A stretch of DNA of 34,801 bases from the NCBI GenBank assembly GCA_035490315.1, contig DATHET010000262.1, positions 1 through 34,801 on the forward strand, given 5' to 3'. This DNA is from JADJQU01 sp035490315. GTDB taxonomy: Bacteria > Planctomycetota > UBA1135 > GCA-002686595. The position numbers and the translations under genes were made by a program. Position 1 is the first letter of the stretch. Each line of letters starts with the position of its first letter. Below are positions 1 through 7,398 of this stretch, piece after piece. Under the pieces are notes generated by a model. That model saw only the letters and a program-made list of their open reading frames with translations. It was not told the origin of the DNA and ran no database searches.

Positions 1-2
1 CG

Positions 3-155
3 CTGAGAATCGTGCCTCGCGCTGAACATGTCGCCGCATGGCGAACCGACTACGAGTCGATGCGTGAGTCGATGTTCTTTCAAGATCCCCCGGAATTTGC
101 CGCAGTTCTTGACCTGATCAGGGAGTTCGAGACAGCCTTCAATGCCGGTACGTGA
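3..155 (+). CDS. C-terminal fragment of a possible AbiEii-type nucleotidyltransferase toxin (partial at left edge)
   Basis: An open frame enters from the left edge and stops at TGA 153-155, giving 50 visible residues. The readable part includes DYESMRESMFF, then DPPEFAAVLDLIREFE and a short tail ending NAGT. This pattern (W..DY..MRE.MF...PP.F..VL..IRE.E..FN) resembles, from memory, the C-terminal end of nucleotidyltransferases of the AbiEii/AbiGii type IV toxin family, which act on RNA or nucleotides and normally follow an AbiEi antitoxin gene. The catalytic part would lie outside the window, so the family assignment rests on the tail alone. It sits just left of a tRNA-Cys scar, which fits cargo at the end of an integrated element. 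It could be another family with a similar helical tail. Confidence 0.4.
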   Translation: MRIVPRAEHVAAWRTDYESMRESMFFQDPPEFAAVLDLIREFETAFNAGT

Positions 156-450
156 TTCCGAGCCCAATCGACGGGGAGTGCCGCGAGGCCAGTGCGGCGA
201 CGACTGGAACGCCCGGGGCCACGGTTCCTAAGCCACAGATTCTGGGCGTCGATTCCGGTGACCAGAAGCACCTCGAGATTCGGATCCGCCGGGAGCGCGG
301 AATAGATGTGGCCGAGGGCTTGAGTGTCGCGCAGTCCCATATCGAGTGGCCGAGCAGGTGGCCGAGCAGCTCGCGAGCGAATTCTGCAGTTCATCGGAAA
401 CCACTGTGTTTGCAGGGGCTTACGCGCGTTCCGCAGATAGCTCCGACCCC
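156..450. other. Non-coding or decayed stretch between the toxin-like gene and the tRNA scar
   Basis: No convincing gene is seen here. Short frames on both strands cross it, but none has a recognisable domain or ribosome binding site and several continue through the tRNA fragment. A minus-strand frame (80-394) has a fairly protein-like middle part but overlaps the toxin-like gene tail. The stretch lies where the terminal inverted sequences or recombinase arm sites of an integrated element would be expected, but no clear repeat was found by eye. Confidence 0.4.
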
Positions 451-497
451 GATTGCAAATCCGTTATTCCCCGGTTCGATCCCGGGTGCCGCCTCCA
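451..497 (+). other. tRNA-Cys(GCA) 3' half, probable attachment half-site of an integrated element
   Basis: The 47 bases read as the 3' part of a cysteine tRNA. They contain the anticodon loop TTGCAAA with anticodon GCA, the 3' anticodon stem ATCCG, a variable region, a perfect T arm (CCCGG, loop TTCGATC, CCGGG at 472-488), the 3' acceptor strand TGCCGCC, the U73 discriminator expected for tRNA-Cys, and an encoded CCA at 495-497. The expected 5' half, beginning GGCGGCA about 27 bases upstream of the anticodon stem, is absent: the bases before 451 (CTCCGACCCC) cannot form the D arm or the acceptor. A break in the anticodon stem-loop is typical for tyrosine-recombinase integration into tRNA genes. 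By that geometry the inserted element would lie to the left and the older chromosome to the right. Confidence 0.75.
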
Positions 498-802
498 CGA
501 ACGCGGTTCTTTCGGGAAAGCTCGATGACGTCGTGATTGCCGGCGACGGCGTGGACAGGAATGCCAGCCTGGGTCATACGCCGCACTTCCGTCTGGAGGT
601 GGCCGCAGGCTTCGATGTCGGCGTTGTCGCTCCGGACCACGTCGCCCGCGAGAACCACCGCGTCGATGCGTGCTTTGATTGAATACGCCGCCACCGCGCG
701 CCACGCTGAGCGCGGACCGAGCAATGTCGCGTCGAAGCCTGCCGGTATGTGCGATGGGGCGCGGCCAAGGTGGATGTCGCCGACGAAAAGGATGCGCGCC
801 AT
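464..802 (-). pseudogene. 3'-truncated metallophosphoesterase (SbcD/YhaO-like N-terminal part)
   Basis: The minus-strand frame starts with ATG at 802 and encodes the front of a calcineurin-like phosphoesterase: GDIHLGR (metal ligands D9 and H11), AGDVV (D54) and AGNHD (N89, H90, D91). These are the first three metal-binding motifs of the DNA repair exonuclease/SbcD-like group. After about residue 97 the similarity ends, and the remaining codons (about 464-510) are simply the reverse complement of the tRNA-Cys fragment. The usual family length is roughly 350-420 residues, so two thirds of the protein, including the last histidine motifs, is missing. The partner SMC-like ATPase gene that normally follows is also absent. 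It is almost certainly inactive. The break coincides with the tRNA scar, so an insertion, deletion or assembly join removed the 3' end. Confidence 0.7.
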
Positions 803-1056
803 GATTAGCCAGAGTCAGCGACGCTGCGGCATGGCAGGCCGGACGGAGAGTGGCGGGGACTGTCGATCATCGCCGCGGGATTGTAGGCGAGGCAAGAGTG
901 CGCGGTAGTTATGCATCAATCTCCGGGAGGACGCCCGCGCGATAACTTCATCGGGCGATGCACACGCCGTGCGAATCAGCGCTGACTCGAACCCTTTGCG
1001 CAAGAGCTCGTTCAGGCGCCCTGATACGCTGCATACGGCTCACGCCGAGAATCAAC

Positions 1057-1434
1057 ATGTCAGGTACTACCGGCCTCGGCGGCAACAGCCCCGCGGCAAT
1101 CCGAGCCAACGCCGAAGCCGTCGGCGTGGCCGACCGACTCAGCGTCGACACTGGCGACGCGCGCTCCCTCCCTTACCCCAACGCCAGCTTCGACGTCGTC
1201 ACCTCGATGACCGCGATCCATAACATCCCGGGCAGAGCCGGCCGCACCGCCGCCATCGCCGAAGCCTGGCGCGTCACGAAGCCGGGTGGAGAGATCCTGA
1301 TGTTCGACATCCGCAACGCCCGCAACTACGCCGCGCAACTCCGCGCGGCTGGCGCGGTCGATATCCGAATGACGGGCCCGATCCTGCTCTGGGGCCCCAT
1401 CGGTTGGCGGTTCAGAGCGACCAAGCCCGCCTAG
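1057..1434 (+). pseudogene. 5'-truncated class I SAM-dependent methyltransferase
   Basis: From an in-frame ATG at 1057 to the stop at 1432-1434 the frame encodes 125 residues of a Rossmann-fold methyltransferase. Recognisable are NSPAAIRANAEAVGVADR (helix after the cofactor site), TGDARSLPYPNASFDVV (motif II/post II), a SMTAIHNIP active loop, EAWRVTKPGGEILMFD (motif III region) and the closing strands. Motif I, the E/DxGxGxG glycine-rich loop that binds SAM, should precede this and is missing. The frame upstream of 1057 (opening at 958) does not restore it. The protein would not be expected to bind cofactor, so this is called a remnant. It lies in the same decayed zone as the truncated phosphoesterase. 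The original substrate cannot be told. Confidence 0.65.
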
Positions 1435-1854
1435 TCGGTCCGAAATGCCAGCGCCCGTGGCAGGGCGAGGACGTTCCATCGCCCGGGACGAGTGTGGAGC
1501 GAGAGCGCTGAAATCGGGAGCCAGTGCGCCTGAGTTTCGAGTGATCCCAGCTTGCCAGAACTGGGGTTTCGCGGTCGACCATGTCGCGCTGAAGCGCGAG
1601 GCGAGGATCGGAGTCCATGCTGCAGATCCCGGGCAGCTCGATCGACGACCAGTCGTAGGTCCCTCATCCGGGGGCTCTCGCTTACGAAACGCGCCCGCCA
1701 GCGGTTTTTCTGGTTTTGTTGAAACCAAGGGCCGATCTCCCGACGCGTTCGATCCGTGCGATTCTCGCCGGCGACGACAGCCCGCCGCACTTCGCTTACT
1801 CTGAAGTCGAGCGGCAGACTCACCCCGACGAACCATCGTCCTCACTTGCCCGAC
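1435..1854. other. About 420 bases without a recognisable gene
   Basis: Frames on both strands cross this stretch (for example minus 1431-1823), but their translations are arginine/serine-rich, lack domains and look like chance frames of high-GC DNA. There is no clear terminator after the methyltransferase remnant. The promoter of the beta-helix gene at 1867 should lie in the last 150 bases, but no convincing -35/-10 pair was recognised. Confidence 0.45.
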
Positions 1855-1860
1855 AGGAGG
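1855..1860 (+). promoter_or_regulatory. Shine-Dalgarno site fixing the start at 1867
   Basis: A perfect AGGAGG lies 6 bases before the ATG at 1867. It selects this start over the in-frame ATG at 1756, which would add 37 charged residues ahead of an otherwise clean signal peptide. Confidence 0.8.
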
Positions 1861-1866
1861 TCTTCG

Positions 1867-4632
1867 ATGCGTACCAGCAGCTGGATTCGACTTGCCACGT
1901 CCATCGTCCTCGGTCTCCTCTTCACACCCCTCGCCCTCGCCGGCGGCGTGCGCATCGTCGGCCCCAACGGCGGCGCGAGCTTCCCCACCATCCAAAGCGC
2001 GGTGAACGCCGCAAGCGACGGCGACGTGCTGCTGATCGGAGCCGGCACCTACACTGCGTTCACCATCGACGGCAAGGACCTGTTCCTCACCACCACACCC
2101 GGCGCTGCCGTGCAGATCCAAGGCTCGATCCTCATCCAGAACCTGGTGGGCAAGAACGTGGTGCTCACCGGCTTGTCAGTCACCACGACCGGCGGAACCG
2201 CCCTGCGCATCGCGAACAGCTCCGGCAACGTGCGCGCGCAGAACTGCTCCTTCAAGGGCGCGCCGAGCATCGCCGGCGTGTCGATCGTGGCGAGCGACAA
2301 AGTCGTGTTCGCGAGTTGCACGCTGCAAGGCGGAGCGGGGGAGTTCACGGTCGATCAGAATGCGCTGCCGGGCGGCGCTGGAGTGTCGGTGCAGGCGTCG
2401 AGCCTGGCTGTCTACGATTGTCAGGTGGTGGGAGGCGAAGGCGGTTGGGGGGACGGCGGCAACGGGGGCGACGGCGGGGACGGTTTCACGGGAGGTCCGT
2501 TCGTGCTGTTCGCTTCGGGGTCGACTTTCCAAGGCGGCAGGGGCGGCGATTCCAACGACTATTGGAATACGGGGACTGTGCCGGGAAATGGCGGGCCGGG
2601 GCTGCGTGCGCCGCTGGGAACTCAAGTGGATCTACTGGGCAACACCTTCGTCGGCGGCGCTCCTGGCCACGAATTCCACTTCGGAGGGATCGCGCTTCCC
2701 GGAGCGCCGAGCATCATCCAGGGCATTTCCCACTTCTATCCCGCCACGGCGCGCACGTTCACGGCTTCGGCGGCGGCTTCGGATCAGACGAATCTGTCGA
2801 TCACGGTCCGGGGAATGCCTGGGGATCGGGTCTACGTGATTGCGAGCCAGGTCCTCACGTTCATTCCTTATCCCGGTCTGCTCGGAGTCATGCTCGCTCC
2901 GGCATTTGTCCGCCCGCAGGTGCTCGGGGTCATCCCTCCCTCGGGGAATCTCGTGGTGCAGCTTCCGCTTGCGGACGTGCCCTTGCCCCAGGCCGTGGCG
3001 AGATATTCGTTTCAGGGTCTGATCGTCGACAGCGCTGGGGTTGCGCTGCTCGGCAGTCCTTTGCAGCTCGCGCTGTTCAACCGCGCGTCGCTGCCGGACT
3101 GCAACGGGAACGGCGTTCAGGACTTCCTCGATCTGATCGAAGGCACGGCGGGCGATTGCAACAACAACTTGCAGATCGACACGTGTGAGATCGCGGGGGG
3201 GCTTCCTGATTGCAATGCGAACCTCATTCCGGACGTGTGCGACATCGCGAGCGGCTCGAGTCAGGACCACAACACCAACGGCATACCCGACGAGTGCGAG
3301 CAGACTGGCGTGACGTGGTACGTGAACGCCGCCGCCGCGCCGGGAGGCAATGGCAGCCAGGCGGCGCCTTTCCAGGCCATAGGGCAGGGGATCGGCGCGG
3401 CGCTTTCCGGGGACACGGTGCTCGTGGCGAGCGGTGTCTACACGGGCGCGAACAACCGTAATCTGGACTTCACCGGCCGCGATCTGGTCGTGCGCAGCAC
3501 GGGCTCGCCGGCGAGCTGCGTCATCGACTGCCAGGGCAGTGGGCGGGCGTTCAACTTCCACAGCGGCGAGACCGCGGCGTCGCGCTTGCAGGGGTTCACG
3601 ATCACTGGAGGGAACGCGGTGCCTCCGCTGGTGGCTGGAGGCGGCGGCATCTGCGTGTCCAGCTCGAGCCCGACGATCGTGAGTTGCGTGATCAGCAACT
3701 GCACGAGCCCTGGTTTCGGTGGCGGAATCTACCTTTGGGGAAGCAGCTCGCGCGTCGAGCGTTGTTCGATCCAGGGCAACTCGACGACGGGCACGAACTC
3801 CTGGGGTGGCGGCGTGGCGATGTTCGCGGGCACCCCCAACGGGCGCACGCTTCTGTCCCGATGCCTGATCGAGGGCAACACGTCGGTTGGAGGAGGTGGA
3901 GGGATCGTGGCGGATCCGCCGAGCGGTGCGCTGCCCTCGATCATCAGCCACTGCAAGATCCTCGGCAATACCACTGGGGGGGCCGGAGGCGGCCTGTACG
4001 TCCTCGGCTACTTCAGCCCCGACACGGTCGCACTCGACAACTGCCTCATCCTCGGCAACACGGCTCTGCTCGGCGGCGGCGTGTCGGGCGGCGAGACGGC
4101 GTTGATCGCGAACTGCACCCTCGTCGGCAACCAGGCAACGCAGGAGGGAGGTGGCGTGTTCCCGACCGGCGGCGGACTGTCCAAGGTCCGCGACTCGATC
4201 CTGTGGGGAAACGTGGCGCCGATCGGATCGCAAGCCGGGCTGCGCGATTCCGGGACGGTGCTGCTCGTGCGGTACAGCAACGTTCAGGGCGGACAAGCGG
4301 GGGTGCACGTCGGCTCCGCCGCGACGCTCAACTGGAGCGTGGGGAATCTTGCGCTCGATCCGCTGTTCACGGATGCCGACGGGCCTGACAACAACTCGCT
4401 GACGTTCGGGGACAACGACTATCGACTCGCGGCGCTCTCGCCGTGCATCGATGCGGCCGACAATCTGATCGTCGAGCCCGACTGGCTCGATCTCGATGGC
4501 GATGGGAACACGACCGAGCCCGTGCCCTTCGACTACGATTTCCGTGCGCGATTCGTCGACGTGCCCGCGGTTCCGGACACGGGCAATGGCACGCCGCCGC
4601 TGGTCGACATGGGGGCGCACGAGCGGCCGTAG
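1867..4632 (+). CDS. Secreted two-part right-handed beta-helix protein with Asp/Asn-rich linker
   Basis: The product is 921 residues. A signal peptide covers residues 1-25 (MRTSSW, then a hydrophobic core ending LALAGG). Residues about 30-300 form a first parallel beta-helix: it opens with FPTIQSAVNAASDGDVLLIG, the usual entry motif of pectate-lyase-like folds, and has Gly-rich turns. Residues about 300-405 are beta-rich and resemble the C-terminal domains of planctomycete exported proteins. Residues about 408-480 carry four Asp/Asn-rich units (DCNGNG, DCNNN, DCNAN, DHNTNGIPDECE), probably calcium-binding in the manner of dockerin or thrombospondin type 3 repeats. A second beta-helix follows (about 480-860), ending in SPCIDAADN and VDMGAHE, a signature of the choice-of-anchor Q type ending. 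The protein is likely cell-surface or extracellular. No catalytic residues could be identified; adhesion or polysaccharide binding is an inference. Confidence 0.85.
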   Translation: MRTSSWIRLATSIVLGLLFTPLALAGGVRIVGPNGGASFPTIQSAVNAASDGDVLLIGAGTYTAFTIDGKDLFLTTTPGAAVQIQGSILIQNLVGKNVVLTGLSVTTTGGTALRIANSSGNVRAQNCSFKGAPSIAGVSIVASDKVVFASCTLQGGAGEFTVDQNALPGGAGVSVQASSLAVYDCQVVGGEGGWGDGGNGGDGGDGFTGGPFVLFASGSTFQGGRGGDSNDYWNTGTVPGNGGPGLRAPLGTQVDLLGNTFVGGAPGHEFHFGGIALPGAPSIIQGISHFYPATARTFTASAAASDQTNLSITVRGMPGDRVYVIASQVLTFIPYPGLLGVMLAPAFVRPQVLGVIPPSGNLVVQLPLADVPLPQAVARYSFQGLIVDSAGVALLGSPLQLALFNRASLPDCNGNGVQDFLDLIEGTAGDCNNNLQIDTCEIAGGLPDCNANLIPDVCDIASGSSQDHNTNGIPDECEQTGVTWYVNAAAAPGGNGSQAAPFQAIGQGIGAALSGDTVLVASGVYTGANNRNLDFTGRDLVVRSTGSPASCVIDCQGSGRAFNFHSGETAASRLQGFTITGGNAVPPLVAGGGGICVSSSSPTIVSCVISNCTSPGFGGGIYLWGSSSRVERCSIQGNSTTGTNSWGGGVAMFAGTPNGRTLLSRCLIEGNTSVGGGGGIVADPPSGALPSIISHCKILGNTTGGAGGGLYVLGYFSPDTVALDNCLILGNTALLGGGVSGGETALIANCTLVGNQATQEGGGVFPTGGGLSKVRDSILWGNVAPIGSQAGLRDSGTVLLVRYSNVQGGQAGVHVGSAATLNWSVGNLALDPLFTDADGPDNNSLTFGDNDYRLAALSPCIDAADNLIVEPDWLDLDGDGNTTEPVPFDYDFRARFVDVPAVPDTGNGTPPLVDMGAHERP

Positions 4633-4731
4633 TCTCCTGATTGCAGTCGCCGGTTCGATCGTGTCGGCAAGGATCCAGGCTCGAGGCGACCTGCCCACGG
4701 CCGATGCGTAAACTGGACGATCGCCGATCCC

Positions 4732-5367
4732 ATGGGCCAACACGTTTCCGAGACCACGGTGCTGCTCGAGCGCTGGAACCGCGGCGACGAGCTCGCGCTG
4801 CAGGAGCTGCTTCGATTGCACCTGCCGTGGATCAATTCCCACGTCCAACGGCGTCTCGGCGGAGTCCTGCGCGCCAAGGAGGAGACCGAGGACATCGTGC
4901 AGGAAGCCCTGATCGACTTCCTGCGCTACGGTCCCAGGTTCAAGGTCTCCAGTGAATCGAATCTGCGCGGGCTGCTGGCCAGGATCGCGGAGAACGTGCT
5001 GCGCGATCGCCACGATTTCTTCACGCGACATCGCCGCCATGCGGCTCGCGAGAGTCCGATCCCCGAGGATTCGGTGCTCGAGCTGGACGCGGGATCGCGC
5101 GACAGCCAGCACCCGGACCGCCAGCTCGACAAGCGGATGTGGCAGGCCTGGGTGAACCTCGCGCTCGAGCTGATGGAGCCCGAGGATCGCGAGGTGATCG
5201 TGCTGCGCCAGTGGGACGAGCTCGAGTTCTCCGCGATCGCGGAGAAGCTCGGCACGTCGGCCGACGCGGCGCGCATGCGCTTCCAGCGCGCCCTGCCGAA
5301 GCTGGCGGAGAAGATCCAGCATCTCCAGCGCGGGGACCTGGCCGATCTGCAGGCGGCGGGGGACTAG
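4732..5367 (+). CDS. ECF-type RNA polymerase sigma factor (copy 1)
   Basis: The 211-residue protein has the sigma-70 region 2 at about residues 8-95 (ALQELL, EETEDIVQEALIDFL with the core-binding acidic patch, then NVLRDRHDFFTR for -10 recognition). Region 4 lies at about 135-195 (LELMEPEDREVIVLRQW, then the helix-turn-helix FSAIAEKLGTSADAARMRFQRALPKL). No anti-sigma gene is adjacent. It is the same length as, and closely matches throughout, the sigma factor at 15705, starting with a shared MGxxVxETTxLLxRWNxGDE. It may belong to the planctomycete-type ECF subfamilies that act with Ser/Thr kinases; an HMM search against TIGR02984 and the ECF groups would decide. The start at 4732 is supported by the alignment with the copy, although its ribosome binding site is weak. 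Confidence 0.88.
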   Translation: MGQHVSETTVLLERWNRGDELALQELLRLHLPWINSHVQRRLGGVLRAKEETEDIVQEALIDFLRYGPRFKVSSESNLRGLLARIAENVLRDRHDFFTRHRRHAARESPIPEDSVLELDAGSRDSQHPDRQLDKRMWQAWVNLALELMEPEDREVIVLRQWDELEFSAIAEKLGTSADAARMRFQRALPKLAEKIQHLQRGDLADLQAAGD

Positions 5368-5412
5368 GGACAGCGCTCGCGGACGCAAAACATCGCGCCT
5401 CGGCGGCGTGGT

Positions 5413-5619
5413 CTAGCGCCTCTGCATCGCCGGCGCTTGCCTGACCTCCAGGAGTCCGTAGTTGAAGCTCGCGATGTAGGACTTCTGCAGCTCGGGCCAC
5501 TTCGCGGATTGAGGAGAGCGGCTCGGCTTGTTGCCAGCGCCGTCGGCGGCCCCAGTCTGATACGCCGACTTTTTCGCCTCCTCGAGCGCAGGAATTGGCG
5601 ACGCGACGGCTTGGAAGCG
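5413..5619 (-). pseudogene. Possible gene remnant, 68 codons without a start
   Basis: A minus-strand frame runs from just after a stop at 5620-5622 to TAG at 5413-5415. Its translation looks protein-like rather than random for this DNA: it contains ALEEAKKSAYQTGAADGAG followed by SAKWPELQKSYIASFNYGL, with few arginines. There is no ATG, GTG or TTG near the front, so it cannot be expressed as it stands. It may be the tail of a gene whose front was lost or frameshifted. The family is not recognised. Confidence 0.3.
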
Positions 5620-5687
5620 TCATTCCCGACGACGGCGAACAGAGGATTTCCGAAGGCTCCGGTTGGCGACGGTCCTAACTCTCGATC

Positions 5688-5716
5688 GACCGCACAAAAA
5701 AAAATCCTGTGCGGTC
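5688..5716. repeat. Perfect 9-bp inverted repeat around an A-rich loop
   Basis: GACCGCACA (5688-5696) and TGTGCGGTC (5708-5716) are exact reverse complements around an 11-base loop containing eight A. A run of T follows the stem on neither strand, so it is not a standard intrinsic terminator. It lies 99 bases before the small gene at 5815 and could be an operator or a 5' leader hairpin. Confidence 0.6.
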
Positions 5717-5814
5717 CAAGTGCAGCTGGCGCTCCTTGGTTTGGAACCGAGCAGGTCGCGGCGATCGATACCGCCGGACCTCCAATCCCCCAACCCATCT
5801 CGAGGAGAACTCCC

Positions 5815-6141
5815 ATGGCCCCCAAGAAAATCAAAGTGATCACGATCGCGGACCGAGTCGACAAGTACATCCCCGAATACAAGAAGGCGCGCGAGTTCTT
5901 CACCAGCAAGCTCGGCATCGGCATCGGCCAGCTGTCCGACAACGATCTCCTCAAGCTGCGCAACAAGATCACGCCGGCGAAGCCCGGGAAGTTTGTCGCG
6001 GAGTTCGATGGCGCCTGCCTCACCTTCGCGACGACCATCGGCACGGATCGCATGAAAATCAGCGAGGTGATCGTCAAGAACATCGGCGACGTGACCAAGA
6101 TCACCGCGCTCGTGACGAAGCTGCGCGCTAACGGGCTGTAG
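5815..6141 (+). CDS. Small lysine-rich protein of unknown function
   Basis: The ATG at 5815 follows a good ribosome binding site (GAGGAGA at 5802-5808) and gives 108 residues. The sequence is basic at the front (MAPKKIKVITIAD) with a mixed alpha/beta pattern, for example KKAREFFTSKLGIGIGQLSD and KISEVIVKNIGDVTKITALV. There is no signal peptide or membrane segment, so it should be cytoplasmic. The composition, with low arginine and ordinary codon use, supports a real gene. The only cysteine is in FDGACLTFA. It precedes the ion channel gene by 99 bases on the same strand and could be co-transcribed with it. The family is not recognised. Confidence 0.7.
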   Translation: MAPKKIKVITIADRVDKYIPEYKKAREFFTSKLGIGIGQLSDNDLLKLRNKITPAKPGKFVAEFDGACLTFATTIGTDRMKISEVIVKNIGDVTKITALVTKLRANGL

Positions 6142-6240
6142 TCGCTCGCGCACCCTGCGCAGCCCGCCGCTGCCGCGCGGAGGCGAGGGTCCACACGGAC
6201 AGGATCTCACGGACACGACCCCGAGAAGCTGACGGAGCCC

Positions 6241-7146
6241 ATGGTCAATTTCGCCAAGCAGCTCACCGATTCGCCGCGATTCCAGAATCTCGTGCTCGCG
6301 TTGATCCTGATCACCGGAATCCTGTCCGGGATCGAGACCTACGTGGGAGAAGGGGCCGCCGCGCAACCCGCCTTGGCCCTGGCCCAGGATCTGATCCTGG
6401 GCTTTTTCGTGGTCGAGATCCTGCTGCGCATCCTGGCCCACGGCAGACGGCCGTGGGTCTATTTCACGAGCGCGTGGAACGTCCTCGATTTCCTGATCGT
6501 GACGATCTGCGTCCTGCCGCTGGGCGCGCAATTCAGTGCCGTGCTGCGCATGGTGCGGCTGCTGCGCACGATGCGGCTGGTCACGATCCTGCCGCGCCTG
6601 CAAGTGCTGGTCGGCGCCCTGCTCAAGTCGATCCCGTCGCTCGGCTACATCGGAGTGCTGCTCGGTTTGCACTTCTACATCTATGCGGTGCTCGGGACTT
6701 TCCTCTTCCGCGAGAACGATCCCTGGCGCTTCGGATCCTTGCACGAATCCTTCCTGACGCTGTTCCAGGTGCTGACCCTCGAGGGCTGGAACGACGTGCT
6801 GGGGACGCAGTACCTCGGGTCGGACATCATGTACGACGACTCGCTCAAGGCGATGACCGCGGGCGTGCGGCATTCGTCGGCCCACCCGCTGGTCGCGGCG
6901 GGCTACTTCGTCTCGTTCATCATGCTCGGGACGATGATCATGCTGAACTTGTTCACGGGCGTGATCATCACGAGCATGGAAGAAGTCTCGAACGAGAACG
7001 CGGAAGAGAAGCGCAAGAAGAACCTCGCGGAGCACGGATTCGTGAGCCTGCGCGACGAGCTGGCGCTGGTCAGCCAGAAGCTCAAGGAGCTCTCGCAGCA
7101 GCTGGAAGCGATCCAGGCGCCCGACGATCCGCCGCAGCGCGTGTGA
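6241..7146 (+). CDS. Voltage-gated cation channel of the NaChBac/CavMr type
   Basis: The 301-residue protein has a single six-segment channel domain that would act as a tetramer in the inner membrane. S1 is about residues 14-33, S2 48-66, S3 79-97, and S4 101-117 with four arginines at three-residue spacing (R103, R106, R109, R112), the voltage sensor. S5 is about 133-156, the pore helix and filter 170-185, and S6 218-245. Residues 252-292 form a charged heptad-like helix, as in the cytoplasmic coiled coil of bacterial sodium channels. The filter reads TLEGWND (179-185), against TLESW in sodium channels. Gly after the ring Glu is known as a calcium-selectivity determinant in the Meiothermus ruber channel CavMr, so calcium permeation is plausible here. 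It stands alone, after a 99-base gap, on the same strand as the small gene at 5815. Confidence 0.88.
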   Translation: MVNFAKQLTDSPRFQNLVLALILITGILSGIETYVGEGAAAQPALALAQDLILGFFVVEILLRILAHGRRPWVYFTSAWNVLDFLIVTICVLPLGAQFSAVLRMVRLLRTMRLVTILPRLQVLVGALLKSIPSLGYIGVLLGLHFYIYAVLGTFLFRENDPWRFGSLHESFLTLFQVLTLEGWNDVLGTQYLGSDIMYDDSLKAMTAGVRHSSAHPLVAAGYFVSFIMLGTMIMLNLFTGVIITSMEEVSNENAEEKRKKNLAEHGFVSLRDELALVSQKLKELSQQLEAIQAPDDPPQRV

Positions 7147-7398
7147 TGGGGGACTGGGGAGGCAGCGGCCCCTTTGGCAGACAGGATTGCCATGCGACTC
7201 GTCGAGCAGCCGGCCAGGTTCCTCGACAAGTCGCAAGCCATTGCTGCCCGAGCAGCGAATCCAGGCCAGCTTCGCGGATTCTTGTTCGCCGGCCGAACCC
7301 GCGTCGCTCTCGCTGGCGCCGGGGAGAAAACTCCCGCGGTCGCACCGGCGGCGACGACGCCCGGACGTCAATCACCAAGATCCAACGAGACCCCAACC

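Noticed and set aside
80..394. A 104-residue minus-strand gene
   Set aside because: It overlaps the plus-strand toxin-like gene end, has no ribosome binding site and shows no recognisable domain, although its middle part looks moderately protein-like.
420..497. A complete tRNA-Cys gene
   Set aside because: The bases before 451 do not form an acceptor strand complementary to TGCCGCC, a D arm or the 5' anticodon stem; only the 3' half is present.
815..1003. A 62-residue minus-strand gene ahead of the phosphoesterase
   Set aside because: No domain or ribosome binding site is visible, and the protein is mostly arginine, serine and proline; the short distance to the phosphoesterase start is the only support.
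2632..5388. A 918-residue minus-strand frame
   Set aside because: It is antisense to the beta-helix and sigma factor genes, arginine-rich and without domains; long antisense frames are expected at this GC content.
5688..5716. Intrinsic terminator
   Set aside because: The A-run is inside the loop and no T-run follows the stem on either strand.
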